Assembly (NCBI GenBank): GCA_032717465.1
Contig: CM064697.1
Coordinates: 3,235,501 to 3,299,500 of the forward strand
Direction of reading: 5' to 3'
Length of the DNA: 64,000 nt
From: Coenobita brevimanus
Taxonomy: Eukaryota; Arthropoda; Malacostraca; Decapoda; Coenobitidae
Shown here: one piece after another, positions 34,197-51,000 of the stretch
Layout: each line of letters starts with the position of its first letter
How positions within the stretch are numbered: the first letter of the stretch is position 1
Notes under the pieces: generated by a model
Seen by the model: only the letters and a program-made list of their open reading frames with translations
Told to the model about the DNA's origin: nothing
The model's database searches: none
Made by a program: the position numbers and the translations under genes

Positions 34197-34415
34197 GTAA
34201 CCCCTTCAACCCCGGGACGTTTCCAGTCATTCCACCCACCACCGGACGATTTTACTCAGCTCAGGGGGTTCCTTTTGTAGCTGGGGGGATAAAATGAATG
34301 AAGGTTTTATCTTATCTCCTTGATCCGCAAAAATGTCTCCAAAAATAATGTATGTTTGGAGGTAACATAAATGAAATGAAAAAAAAAAAAATACGTGTTT
34401 GGATTGAAAGGGTTA
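34197..34415. mobile_element. Foldback MITE family 1
   Basis: Left GTAACCCCTTCAACCCCGG, inner CGATTTTACTCAGCTCAGG, right TACGTGTTTGGATTGAAAGG-GTTAG. Abuts the next copy. Confidence 0.6.
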
Positions 34416-34566
34416 GCTCCTTCAGTCCGATGACGTCTGTTTATGGTTTATTCTTGCTAGTTCAGGTCGATTTTATTATTATTATTATTATTATTGTTGT
34501 TGTTGTTGTTGTTGCTGCTGCTGCCGCTATTATTATTATTATTATTATTATTATTGTTGTTGTTGC

Positions 34567-34626
<60 letters not shown>

Positions 34627-34752
34627 ATTGGGATGGACTTTTCACAGCAGAGGGTTTAGGTAAGGCCATTAACCCCTTCACTACTACAGGTTCGTCTTAA
34701 ATTTAATAAAATCGTCTGAAGGTAGCACGAATAAACTAAACTAACGCATCCA
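34412..34752. mobile_element. Foldback MITE family 1 with internal (ATT)n expansion
   Basis: Left GTTAGCTCCTTCAGTCCGAT. At the usual CGATTTTATT word the element expands into (ATT)n with (GTT)n and (GCT)n variants (34474-34625), then resumes (AATAAAATCGTCTGAAGGTA). The right end runs into (GA)n at 34753. Poly-Asn or poly-Leu open frames here are repeat artefacts. Confidence 0.65.
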
Positions 34753-35640
34753 GAGAGAGAGAGAGAGAGAGAGAGAGGAGGGGGGGGGAGAGTATATTTA
34801 TTCTGCTAATTGCCACCTTCATGTATCCACCCAGAACATTATATTTGTCACCAGGAACGAGAAAAACAGCCCTTTCTTGATTGGCATATTTATCGTCATG
34901 CCTCTTCATTAGCGATTTATTTTACATCTCGCACCGTATTTGCTCTTTTAGTTTATTATAATCTGAAAATTTTTGTAATGCTTCCTTTTTGGGTTTTTCT
35001 ATCTCATTTTAAACCTTTTGCTCTCGTAGATGTTATATACCGATATTATATGCCTGTTCAGTTTCGAGATTTTTTAATGCGTCTTCTTATTCATTTACCT
35101 CCCATCTTACACCTTTACTGTTTTTTATCGGCAGCGTTTGCATCAGTGGCATGCAGGAGGATTACGAAGGTATAATGTACAAAATAAATCGCCAAGAAAA
35201 AAGACGTTACGAAACATCCAGGGCTAGTTTTGAAATACGGTTCAGTCTCGCAGAATCTCTCCTTTGTTATGGTCCTTGGTAAATGTGGTCCAGTATTGTT
35301 CATCCCATACTTCGACCCTTGGAGCGTGGCGTTATCAGTAGTATTTTTTGTAGTAGTAGAAGTAGTAGTAGTAGTAGTAATCTCAGGCTTATTTGGACGT
35401 AGACCTGGTGCATAATTGGTTGAAACTGCCTTTGATCTGTTCGCGCTCTGTTGGCGAATGGAGAGGGAGTTGAGGGGGCGTTTGGATAACCGTACAGTAC
35501 AGCGGATTGCCCGGCTATATCGATGCCACCACACGAAGGCGTCCACCACCAGCACCGACATCATCTATAAAGAACGTGTTAAGACAGTAGACAGGTAGAT
35601 GTGTGGGCTGAGTCAAGGAGATTTAAACATCCTTAGGTGG
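34753..35640. other. No gene recognised
   Basis: (GA)n at 34753-34776 with an adjacent G run, then mixed sequence with a short (AGT)n at 35355-35378. Open frames of 120-150 codons occur on both strands with no recognisable domain. Confidence 0.4.
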
Positions 35641-35674
35641 CGTAGTGTGGTGTCGTTCAGGTCACTAAACAAAT

Positions 35675-36008
35675 ATACAGATGTTAATACGGATGTTGAT
35701 GTAGACAGACGTTGATACAGATGTTGATATAGATAGATGTTGATACGGATGTTGATATAGATAGATGTTGATACAGATGTTGATATAGATAGATGTTGAT
35801 ACAGATGTTGATATAGATAGATGTTGATACAGATGTTGATATAGATAGATGTTGATACAGATGTTGATAGAGACAGACGCTGATACAGATGTTGATATAG
35901 ACAGACGCTGATACAGATGTTGATATACAGTAGACAGATGCTGATACAGATGTTGATATAGACAGACGCTGATACAGATGTTGATGTAGACAGATCTTGA
36001 TAGAGGTT
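35675..36008 (+). repeat. Minisatellite, 28-bp unit
   Basis: About 11 tandem units built on GATACAGATGTTGATATAGA with GATAGAT or GACAGAC spacers. Variation clusters in the last few units. Confidence 0.92.
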
Positions 36009-36020
36009 ATGTGTGTGGCT

Positions 36021-36230
36021 TTACCTTTTCACCCAGAGGACGTATTGGTTTTAATTTTGCTGCTAACAGACGATTTTCTTCGGGTTTCTAGAGAGTTTTC
36101 GAACTGGATGGGTTAGATGCATCCTAGATTAACCTCTGTACTACAAGACGTTTCCCCTTAAGCTGAATACAGGTGTCTAGAAATAGCAAAATGTATTAAA
36201 ACTACATAATGGGATTGAAGAGGTTTGAAT
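36021..36230. mobile_element. Foldback MITE family 1
   Basis: Left TTACCTTTTCACCCAGAGGA-CGTATT, inner GCTAACAGACGATTTTCTTC, mirror AAGCTGAATACAGGTGTCTA, right ATGGGATTGAAGAGGTTTGA. The whole 210 bp folds back on itself. Confidence 0.7.
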
Positions 36231-36331
36231 AAAAGGAAGTTTGTGTTAAGGTGGCAGAGTTTGGCATCAGGCGATAGATGATGGACGTGGGTTTATTTGC
36301 ACTGAACGGAGAGACGCGTCAGACGGTTGGT

Positions 36332-36335
<4 letters not shown>

Positions 36336-36385
<50 letters not shown>

Positions 36386-37274
36386 GAGAGGTAGCGTGGG
36401 AAGTGTGAGCGGCAGAAATGGTCAAGGGGGACCTGCATGTGACAGCTGCAGGGCGAGGGGTGAGGGAGGGCAGGGGTGAGTGGTGGGGGAGGCGGGGGGA
36501 TGGAGGCAATAACAGTAGCACAAGAGAGAAGAGGGAGCTGGGTGGGAGGAGGGTGTGGTGAAGAGATAGGCGGGGCGAAGCTAAAGGATGGAGGGGATGG
36601 CAGGGAGAGGAGTGGAGGGGGAGGCAGGGAGAGGGAGAGATAGGTGCAGGGAGGAGGGAGGGGGTGGAGGCGATAGTAGTGGCACAGGAGATTGGAAGAG
36701 GTGAAGAGAGGGAAGGGTGTAGGGTGTCGGAGGGAAGTGGAAATGGAAGTGGAGGCAGAGGCGGTGGCAAACGAGAGAGGAGAGAGAGAGAGCATAGACA
36801 GAGGAGTGTGGAGGGGAGAGAGATGGGGCAGGAGGGGGTGAAAGTAGTGGTACAGGGGAGAACAGGTGTTGGCGAGAGGGGCTGGGGTGCGGAGGAGAGA
36901 GGAAAGGAGTGGAGGGGAGTTGTAAGAACGAATGAGAAAAGGGAGGCAAAAGGATGAGAGGGAAAACAGTTCGAGAGAGAGTGGATGGAAAACAGGATTG
37001 GAGGGTGACAGAGAAGAGAGAGGAAAGGTTAGAATTAGGTGTGACAAGGAGGAGAGGAAGGGATGACGAGGGATGGAGAAAGGAGAGGAGAGAATAGAAG
37101 GAGGGAAAGGGAGTGAGAATGGAATGGGTATAGGGAAAAGAGGGGAGAAAAAGGTATGTAATAAGAGGGAAGATAAGGAACTGCAAGGTGAGACTGGAGG
37201 ATTGAAGAATGAGAGAGATGGAATGAAGAGAAGAACTGGAAGTAGGAAAAAAAAAAAAAGAGAAGATTGGATGG

Positions 37275-37326
<52 letters not shown>

Positions 37327-37520
37327 GGGATGAGAAAGATGCGGTGGAGAGGAGAGGTAGTGTAAAAGGAGGAATGTGTCAGTGGGAAAACAGGAGAAAT
37401 ATCTGATAAAAAAACAGAGAAGGGTGGCGTGAAAGAGAGAAGTGGAAGGAGTGGGAGGAGAGGATGTAAGAGGTGGAAGAGTTTTACCCACTTAAGGAAA
37501 TCGTGTTTCTGAAGGGGAAT
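36336..37520 (+). repeat. One-strand polypurine tract 1
   Basis: GA-rich on the + strand throughout, including (GA)n at 36336-36382 and 37279-37325. Minus-strand open frames up to 390 codons are Ser/Leu/Pro/His repeats created by the absence of stop codons in pyrimidine sequence, not genes. Confidence 0.9.
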
Positions 37521-40677
<3,157 letters not shown>

Positions 40678-41418
40678 ATAGTTTGTTCTTTGTACTCTAC
40701 CTTCATCATCGTGCGTCGTGAACCCTGTAACAGCGATGGGTTTCTCTGAAGTGAGAAAAATCGTCTGGTGTTAAAATAATGTTGGATGGTCCAGGTGACG
40801 TGTGGAGGTGTATGGTACGTAGAAGGACTAATGGGCCTCAGGAACGGGATGTTACGCCTATGCCCAGAGTCGTGAACATAATAAATAAATAAATAAAAAT
40901 AAAATGAAATAAAATAATGTTCCTCTTCTACTCCGCCGGGCGATTTCTCGTGTATTGCACAAATGCCTTAATGAGTGTTGTTACTGTCCAGCCTACATCA
41001 TTTATTCATTTCCTACTCCCACCGCTACACCCATGCCCACACCCTCAGACTGAACCTTCCCGGCAACAGATAGGCCTAAGCTATCGCCAAGTGATTTCCT
41101 AGTACGGACCATCCAGTGTATTCCTAAGTATCAACAGCAACGAAAGAGTTAATTTATTTTTTTTCCCCTTTGGGGCGAGCTGGGACACGTTCCACATCTT
41201 CAGCGTGGACGTCTATTTCCTAGTTTATTTTTATCTCACGTCATGCTATCAAGGGCGTATTTACCTATCCCTGAATTTTGGGAACTATGGTATTTTAGCC
41301 TCGGGTCCCTGTGCCTTGAAAGGGGTATATAATATGGGACTGGCTGTTATCTGTTATCATTGTTATCATCATCGACATCCAGCCTCATTCTCACCAGTAT
41401 CACCCTCACGGTCGTGTG

Positions 41419-41450
<32 letters not shown>

Positions 41451-42024
41451 TTTCTAGCGAGGCAGAAGTCGTCCGTTTCTATATAGACCTGTATATCTGA
41501 GTTATCAATAAGTCTCACGAAAGTCTGATCTGATTTAGGTCACACTAGGCACATGTAAATTTGTGTGGGGATGTGAGGTGAGGTGCTTTTGTTGCGGATC
41601 CATGAAAGATCAAGGACACGGATCAAAAAAGGTCGGAGGCAACGTTGCTGTGCTTTATGAGTATCGTAATCGACAAAACATTATTATTTAGGGTGGCTTA
41701 TATATAAAACTCCACTTCCTTTACTTCTTTCATTTACTCGCACACCCACGCCCATCCCAGCAGCCTGAGCCGTCCCCGCAACACATATAATCACGTGAGT
41801 TTCTAGTGCAGTGCTATTCCTGGACTACCCTGTTTAAGGTTCTCGTTCGTCATGGGATGTGGAGCCTGGAATTTTTGAAAGGGTGTCGGATGAGTGAACG
41901 TTTATGGCGTCCGTTCTGCAGCGTAGATTTCCTGTGTGATGATTTTCCTTCTTTTCTGTTTTTCCTTTCTAGTTTCCAGATTCCTCCCACCTCATGGATT
42001 AGTGCGAAAGTAATTTAGGATGAT
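40678..42024. other. No gene recognised; one diverged duplicate
   Basis: Segments 40990-41110 and 41715-41815 look like diverged copies of one repeat (CACACCCACGCCCATCCCAG against ACACCCATGCCCACACCCTC, each followed by CCGTCCCCGCAAC-like sequence and then CACGTGAGT- or AAGTGATTTC-like sequence). Otherwise AT-rich. Confidence 0.4.
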
Positions 42025-42542
42025 GATGATATGATGATGATAATAGTAGTAGTAGTAGTAGTAGTAGTAATAGTAGTAGTTGTAGTAGTAATAATAGAAA
42101 TAGTAGTAGTAAGTAGTTAGTAGTAGTAGCAGTAGTTTTAGCAGTAGCAGTAGTATATGTCTACCATCATCATCAGCAGCTGGCCCCATGTGCATCGTTT
42201 TTATTAATTTTGTTATCCGCATCGTTTGTACACTTTATTTCCGCATTACTGGACCATTATAATCATCATTACCATCTTTAGGATAAAATGTACAGAGTAG
42301 CCACCACAGGCATCATCTTTATCATCACCATCATCATCATCATCATCATCATACTGAAGAAATTAACACACGTCTCTGTTCTTCCCATCTTCATCATCAT
42401 CATCACCACCATCGTTATCATTATCACCATCATGTCCACCGCCTTGAATCTTTGTAAACAATTTTTATCTGTCACTTCCCATTCACCCTCCATCATTTCC
42501 TCCTCCCCTTTGTTTATTTCCACTCCCATTCCACTGCATCGC

Positions 42543-42595
<53 letters not shown>

Positions 42596-43020
42596 TGTGT
42601 GTGCTTTTTCCTCCACTTCATAGCCATTTGCCCATCCACTTTTACGGCCTCTTCCCTCCCTCTTTCCCCCTCCCCCTCCCATTCTCCTCCTCATAATCTA
42701 ATTCGTCCAAGCTTTTCATTCTTCACCCTTTACACGCACACACATATACACACACTGTCTTTCATCTGTCTGTCTGTGTATCGGTGTTATCTATCTATCC
42801 GTCTGTCTACCGATCTATGTATCTGTCTGTCTGTCTCTGTCTCTCAGGGTATCTATCCATCTGTCTCTGTCGGAGTATTTGTCTATATCTATCTCTGTCT
42901 GTCAACCAGCTAACCTATCTGTCTGTCTACGAGTATCTTTCTATCTATAATTATATATATACTGTATATACTGTGTCTGCCCCCACATTCTCTCTCTCTC
43001 TCTCTCTCTCTCATCCGTAG
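42025..43020. repeat. Microsatellite cluster
   Basis: (AGT)n 42042-42135, (ATC)n near 42330 and 42390, (CT)n 42547-42592, a TCTG/TCTA tetranucleotide stretch 42760-42950, and (CT)n 42992-43012. Poly-Ile and poly-Ser frames here are artefacts. Confidence 0.85.
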
Positions 43021-43330
43021 GTCAGGCGATGGAGTGAAGGTCAAGAGGCTGTAGACAGCATGGGTAATAAAAGACACGAGATGAGTGATGATGGTGATGA
43101 TGATGATGATGATGATAGTAATAAAATAATTATAAAAATTGGTTATAATAAAAATGAAGGGAAATGGTAGCAGTAGGTAATGAGTGATAATGACTTTGAT
43201 GATGAGGATTAAAGATGATAGTGAAAGGTGAGGATTGCAGATAGCAGTGATAATGTATGTGAAAGTGGTTTTCGTGTTAAATGCTGGAGAAATGATCTTG
43301 TAGTTATAGAGGATGCTGGTGACAGTGGAA
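43021..43330. other. No feature recognised
   Basis: GATGATG-rich AT sequence without coding signals. Confidence 0.5.
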
Positions 43331-43790
43331 GTTAGTTGGGATGGTGACAGCTAAAGACAGGAGAAGACTAGGAAGTTAGAAGTTTGTTGGGATGGTGACA
43401 GCTAAAAACAGGATGAGACTAGGAAGTTAGAAGTTTGTTGGGATGGTGACAGCTAAAGACAGGAAGAGACTAGGAAGTTAGAAGTTTGTTGGGATGGTGA
43501 CAGCTAAAGACAGGAGAAGACTAGGAAGTTAGAAGTTTGTTGGGATGGTGACAGCTAAAGACAGGAGGAGACTAGGAAGTTAGAAGTTGGTTGGGATGGT
43601 GACAGCTAAAGACAGGAAGAGACTAGGAAGTTAGAAGGGATGGTGACAGCTAAAGACAGGAGGAGACTAGGAAGTTAGAAGTTGGTTGGGATGGTGACAG
43701 CTAAAGACAGGAAGAGACTAGGAAGTTAGAAGTTAGTTGGGATGGTGACAGCTAAAGACAGGAAGAGACTAGGAAGTTAGAACCTAGACT
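43331..43790 (+). repeat. Minisatellite, about 52-bp unit, nine copies
   Basis: Units containing GGGATGGTGACAGCTAAAGA then GACTAGGAAGTTAGAAGTT recur at about 43338, 43390, 43440, 43491, 43543, 43594, 43637, 43688 and 43739. One unit lacks about 8 bp (43637), and GGAGAAGA/GGAAGAGA/GGAGGAGA variants alternate. Confidence 0.95.
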
Positions 43791-43959
43791 GTGATGATAA
43801 TGTTGATTGTGATGATAGTGTTAATGTATGGTGACTTACCGATGCTGGTGATACTGATCACCATCACTGTTATTATCTCTGAATACATTGCTCTCTTCTA
43901 AGAACCTTCCGACTCAGAATGGCTTGGATAACTGCCTTTAGGTTAGTTTATTCTTACAG

Positions 43960-44918
<959 letters not shown>

Positions 44919-45053
44919 ACCTTCACTACCATGACGTATTAGTTTAGTTCATGCTTACTACCTCCAGCCCATTTGATTCAGTCTAGGAAAGATCACGCGT
45001 GCTGTGGGTCGCAAGAATAAAAACGAGTTACATAATCTGACTGAAGGGGTTAA
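44919..45053. mobile_element. Foldback MITE family 1, short copy
   Basis: Left CACCTTCACTACCATGACGT and right AATCTGACTGAAGGGGTTAA; the inner part is shortened. Confidence 0.55.
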
Positions 45054-45768
45054 TAGTGGCCAGAGCATTTTTAGGTCTCCACGCCATTGTGTGAGGACCT
45101 ACTATATATTCTCTCTTTTTTTTTTCTACATTTCTTTCTTTCTTTCAAATACTTTTTCAGTTTGGCGCCATTTCCTTGTTTCATCATCAGTTCGCTTAGA
45201 CTTGGCATAATTGTTCCTTGAGAAAATACTTCTAGATACTTATGTCATTCTTGTTTTTATTCAGGACTTGTAGAGGGTTTTATAGGGACAAAGCCAGTTA
45301 TACAAACCCACAACCTTGGGGATCTCATGGCAAGCTGCACAGAAGTATGTCAGTGTAGTACAGCTATGTGGAGACCATCCTGTAATCTTTTGAGACTGCT
45401 GACAATCTTTAATATTACTTTGAGCATTGCCGTCTGTGGACAAAGGCTGGTAGTTGAAGAGGCATCTGTATACAGGGAAATTGTAAAGTCATTTATACAG
45501 CCATGAGCAAAAGTTCGCCGACACTTTGCTGACTTTGGTAGTGGAAGGTGTTACATGAATTATTTTTATGTGATAGCAGTATGAAGCACAGGACATAACG
45601 AGTATGAGATGGCAATGTGCTGTCTGACGTTTAGGAAGCAAAGAGAAATATGAAAGGCAGGACACAATGCTGTTGGAAGATTGTCGGCGAAAACTTGCTT
45701 ACCATACTACTCGCACTTTCAACTCCATGCTGTATCATCTTTAATGCATCCCTCCCATACGCTTTACA
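45054..45768. other. No gene recognised
   Basis: AT-rich unique sequence. Confidence 0.5.
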
Positions 45769-45870
45769 GTAACCCCCTGAGCGAAGTGACGTATTTTATT
45801 GGTCTATTCTTCCTACCTCCAGACGATTTTATTTCATCTTCGGGGAGACTTTTCGACGTGAAGGGGTAAT
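45769..45870. mobile_element. Foldback MITE family 1, half copy
   Basis: GTAACCCCCTGAGCGAAGTG, CCAGACGATTTTATTTCATC and GGGGAGACTTTTCGACGTGA, that is, one arm of the palindrome. Confidence 0.55.
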
Positions 45871-46167
45871 CTATAACTGTATAAAGGGTGCCTCAGGAAA
45901 TGTCTGCCAGAACTTCAGGTGGTTATTCTGGGGCTGAGTTTGAGTGTAAGAGGCTAAATCGACATGGGTCCAGTTATCAGCGGTTACCGAGCAACAATTA
46001 CTGATAATCTTATGGGCGAAAATGGCCTATCTCATAATTATCCCCTCAGGTCTTCAGTAACTTTAGCTTCATGACGGTTGAGATTTGGACCCAGGTTGAT
46101 ATAGCATTGTTTACCTCTAGAATAACCGCCGTAAATTTGACAGCCTTCCCCTGGGACACTCTGCATC

Positions 46168-46514
46168 CCTCCCTCCCCCCCCCCCCCGTTCGAAAAGTCT
46201 CCCAAACTGAATACAGTCGTCTAGAGGCAAAAAAGAAGAAGAAGAAAAAAAATGAATTCCGGTACATCATGGTGGCGAAGAAGTTACCCCGTTGAGTCCG
46301 ATGACGCCTTTTTACCACTGATTTTATTTTATTTTATTTCTTGCTACTACCAGGCGATTTTATGGAGGTTAAAAGTACACCCAGTTAGTGAAGAAGTTAG
46401 TGAGAGTTACATGAACCCCTTCCAGTTCCTATAGCCACGCCTGAGCTGAAGAGAAAAGCTAGAAAACAGGAAGAAAGAGAGTGGAAAAGTATTTGACAGC
46501 ACTGAAGGCGTTAA
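46168..46514. mobile_element. Foldback MITE family 1, two adjoining copies
   Basis: A right half (GTTCGAAAAGTCTCCCAAAC ... GAATACAGTCGTCTAGAGGC, 46188-46290) abuts a copy that starts TTACCCCGTTGAGTCCGATG (46284) and ends GCACTGAAGGCGTTAA (46514). A C run (46177-46188) marks the left side. Confidence 0.55.
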
Positions 46515-48369
46515 TGGTGGCGTTATTGGTAAGCTTCTGGCCCTCATAAAGGGTTTTACTGCTCCAAATAAACTCACACACTCACTCACTCACCACATAT
46601 GCCCAACGCCCTCCTTGAACCCTTCCAGTCCACCTTGATGATGATGATGATAGTAGTAGTAGTAGCGGTAGTAGTAGTAGCAGTAGTAGTAGCAGTAGTA
46701 GTAGTGGTAGTACCGGTAGTAGTAGTAGCAGTAGTAGTAGTGGTAGTACCGGTAGTAGTAGTAGTAGCAGTAGTAGTAACCATCATCATCATCATCATCA
46801 TCATCACCCTATTCTGACTAATGCATACGGTAGTGAGGATCCAAAAATAGGAACAGGAAAGCACAAAATACAGCTAAGTGTCGAGTGAAAAGAGCCATAC
46901 ATTCTATTACTTATCACTGAAGTCCTCTCTCTCACTCTCTCTCTCAACCGGACAGATAATAGTATACATATCAGGGGAGAGTTTCGTTGCAGGGAATAAC
47001 CGCATCAATCCCAGTATTCATTTTTTTTTCTTCTTTGAGCGAGCACCGGCGTAATGAAGTATATATTGGAAGCTACACCTGTCTCTAGTTCCATGGGCCT
47101 CTCCAAAATATATATCAGGTCTGTAAATAATATAAGAATAAAGGAAGAATACTTCTTGGGACTGAACGGGTTAAAACAATTGATTTCCGAAACTATACTC
47201 TCGTGCTTCGCCAAAAATACTTCATCCATCCTAGTATAAGCCATCTCCAGATCCGTAAATACAATATACAGATTTATTTTGTACCCTGTAATACGGTATA
47301 CCTCATCAGGAATACAGTTTATAAGTAGCAAAAATCTGCCTATCTATCTGCCATTGCCCTCTCCTCTGCCGTTTGACTGCCCTTCCTCCAGCTTATCTCC
47401 CCCCTTCTCATATATCTCTCTCTCCACTCCATCCATCCATCTCATCCTAGGTCTCTCCCTCCTCCTCTCCCCATCCACACCACTCACACTCCTCTAGTCA
47501 ATCTCATTCTCCATCCTCTCCACATGGCTAGATCATGTCAGAATATTTCTCTCGACACTTTCAGTCACATCCACATCAACACCACAACGCTCCTTTACCT
47601 TCTAATTTGCCTGCCTCTCTCTCCATGAACTTCACATACTCCTCTCAGATAACTCATTTCTCCTGCTGTCTTTCTTGACTTATGTCGTTGCTACAGGGAT
47701 TACAACAGGTGTGTATCTTGACTGTACCTTCATGTATCTCCAAGACACTTCATCCTCTCTATTACAAGCTTTCTCGAGGTACATAAATACCTTATATACA
47801 CAGATAAATATTTGTTTTAATACAGCATACTTTTCGGGGAGAAGAGGGGATGAGGTTAATATATGATGATGATGGTGATAGGAGAGATGATAATGACTAG
47901 GATGAGCAGCGGTAGTGATGATGATGATGATGAAGGGGGTAGCTTGTGAGAATTATCTATAGTGAGAGCTGGTTAACAGAGAGAATGGCATAAGGCAGAG
48001 GAGGAGACTAGGAGCGTGAGATAATGTACGAGACAGATCGGGCTGATGGATTTAAAATTACTATGAAGAAAACCTGGTAGATAGATAGATAGACAGATAG
48101 ACAAAGATATAGGTAGACACGAAAAGACAGACGATGAAGTAGAAACATGTAAATAGACTGTGGATAAATAGACAGACAGACAGATACATAAATAGGTAGA
48201 CAGATAGATAAACAGATAGAAGTTGGCAGTACGTTAGGACCTAAGCTAGATGCTATTAGGAAATGGATCGATAGACAGAGAAAATAAACTCTGGAGGACT
48301 TATGGTTGACTGTACCAGCTAGACAGATAAAAAAAAAGGAAAAACTGACTGCGAAGATAAAGATGTACT

Positions 48370-48373
<4 letters not shown>
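46515..48373. other. Microsatellite-bearing, no gene recognised
   Basis: (AGT)n with (AGC)/(GGT) variants at 46647-46778, immediately followed by (CAT)n to 46806. Later come (GAT)n near 47917 and a GATA/GACA-rich stretch 48078-48280. Otherwise unique. Confidence 0.5.
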
Positions 48374-48460
<87 letters not shown>

Positions 48461-48548
48461 TGGGTAGATAGAGAGGGGGAGGAAAATAAGGGGAAAAGTT
48501 TAGCAGGCTGTCTCGTATCTCAGTCTGATCGGGACGCAGGTTTTGTCT

Positions 48549-48592
<44 letters not shown>

Positions 48593-50580
48593 GGGGGGTG
48601 GTCTGTGAAGGAGCGAGAAGAGGAGTGGAGGCAGGGGAAACAGGAAAGAGGGTTGAGAAACAAAAATGAGGCAGGGTGAGATTGGAAGGGAGGGAGAGAA
48701 GAATGGAAAGAAGGAAGGAGAGAGGGTGGGAGAGAAGAAATGAGGCAGAGAGGAGGAGAGAGGGAGGGCGTGGAGACAGGGAGGAGGAGAAGAGGAAGAA
48801 GGAAAGGAGGAGAGGAGGAAGGGAAGGGAAGGAGTGAGGAGGGGGGGACCTGGAAATGGGGAGGGAAGAGGAAAGAAGGAATGAGGGATAAAGGAATATA
48901 AAGGAAAGCAAATAACCTTCTGATCTTTTAGAGGCTATTTGCTCTAGCGTTGGGTATAACTAATGGAACTACTGTATTCTGTGAGGCAAAGACAAGGATA
49001 GTGAAGCGGGAAGGGAAATGAGGACAAGGAGGGAGGGAGGGAAAGAAGTGATGGTGTAAGATGAGGAGGAAGTGAGGGAGGGAGAGGAGACCGTGAGAGG
49101 CAGTAGGAGGTTGGGAAAGTTGAAATGATGCAGAGAGAGAGAGAGAGAGAGAAAGGAAGAAAGGGAGGAGGGAGGGAGAGAGAGGAGCCAAATGGAGGAA
49201 AGATGGACAGGGGTGAGGAGATGCAGAAGAGAGAAGGAAAAAAATGAAAGGAGGGAGAGAGAAGTAAGGAAGGAGGGATGGAGGGAGAGAAGTATGAGAG
49301 GAGGGAGGAAGGCGGAAGAGAGAAGAAAGTAGGGTGGGAAAATGGAACTGAGGAAGGAAGGGAAAGAAGAAAGAGGGAAGCAGAGAGGATGGGAAAGGAG
49401 AAAGGAAGAAGAAAAGAGACGAAGTGAGAAGGAAAGGGAGGGAAGTGAAAGGAAGGGAAGGAAGAGGAGGCTGGAAATAAGGAAGTAGAAGCAGGAAAAG
49501 AATGAGATGGAGAGAAAAGGATAGATCAGAGCAGAAGAAAAAGAAGAAACAGAGCAAATGGGAAGAAAAGGAATGGAGGTGGAAGAAAGAAAAAATAAAG
49601 ACGTAGAGAAAAGAAGAAGAAAAAAAGGAAGTAGAAGGAAGAGAAAGAATGAAAAGAGGTTGAGAAAAGAGGAAGAAGAGGAGATGAGTCTGGGGGAGGG
49701 AAGGATAACGAGAGGAGTGGGAGGCAGTGGGAGGGGACGAGGAGGAGGTGAGGGCAAGGTGGAAAAAAAAAATAGTGGAGGAGGAAGAGAAGGAGGAGGG
49801 GAAGAAAGGGATACGCAAGGGCCAGTGAAAGTAAGGGGAAGAGAGAGAGAGAGGAATGGAGAGAGAAGAAGAGGAGATGGGAAAGAAGAGTGGAGAGGAG
49901 AGTGGACGGGAGGAAAAGAGAGAGAGATGAGAGGAAGAGAAGAGAAGAAGAAAGGAGAGAAAAAAGAGAGGAGAATAAAAGGGAGAGAAGAGAAAGGGAG
50001 AGGAGAGAAAATGAGACAAGAGAAGGGGAGAGGAAAAAAAGAGGAGAGAAAAGGAAAAGGGAAAGGAAAGTAAAGGAGACAGGAGAAAAAAGGAGAGAAG
50101 AGGGGAGAGAGGAGAGAAAAGAAGAGGAGAGAAGATTGGAGGCTGGTGATTTATGCAACAGTAGTGTCACTTTTCCATCGTGTAGGGGGAAGGGAGAGGG
50201 AAGGGAACATGAGGTAGAAGAGAAGGTGGGAGTAGGGATGAGGAGGAAAGGAGAAAATAGAGAAGAAAGAAAGGGAGAGGAGAGAACAGGAGAGAAAGGA
50301 AGAGAGATGAGACAAGAGGAGTATGGGAGAGACAAGAGGAGAAAGAAGAGAAAAGGAGAAAATGAAACAGGAGAGAAAGAAAGGGACAGAGAAGAGAAGG
50401 GAAAGAAAACAAGAAACCAGAGAAGAGAAGGGACAAGAGGTGAGAAGAGAAGAGGAGACTATACGAGAAGAGACAACAGCAAAGGAAGAAAAAAGAGAAA
50501 GAGAGAAAAGAGAGGGAAGCGAAAGAGAGAGAAAAGAAAATGTGAAAGAAGAGAAGAGGCGGGCAGAAGAGGGGGACTAA
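48374..50580 (+). repeat. One-strand polypurine tract 2 (2.2 kb)
   Basis: GA-rich on + with only short breaks (48458-48552, 48910-48990 and 50140-50185). (GA)n cores are at 48374-48457 and 48553-48590. Both strands appear open for 170-360 codons (Glu/Arg/Lys on +, Ser/Leu/Phe/Pro on -) purely because of composition. Confidence 0.92.
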
Positions 50581-50746
50581 ATCAATTTTATTATGTACTG
50601 GGTTTCTTGTTCTTTTTTGTGAATGGATTATTTTTTTTTTTTTGAGTGGTCAGGGAAACGTATAACCTAAAAATTTTCGTGGGTTTTACGCTTTAAGCAG
50701 CAGAAAAAAAAATGTGGCTTAAATTTTCAACGCGGGGGACCAATAA

Positions 50747-50815
<69 letters not shown>

Positions 50816-51000
50816 AGGAATGAGTTTGTGTGAGGTGGGGACTGGGGATAACTGGGGGGGTGTGGGGGGAGAGGGGTTTGTTTGTGTGTGTGTGTGTGCG
50901 TGCGTGCGTGGGTGGGTGTGGGTGTGGGCAAAGTTTACGTACAGTTTTGTTGACTGGGGCGGGTACCTTAAACTCCCCAAGGTTTACTTAGAGTGGTAGG
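50581..51000 (+). repeat. (GT)n and GT/GGT-rich block
   Basis: (GT)n at 50750-50814 and a G-rich GTGTGGGGG stretch to 50930, set between polypurine tracts. Confidence 0.85.

Noticed and set aside
34352..34700. Poly-Ile/Val, poly-Leu and poly-Asn frames
   Set aside because: Translations of an (ATT)n expansion inside a MITE.
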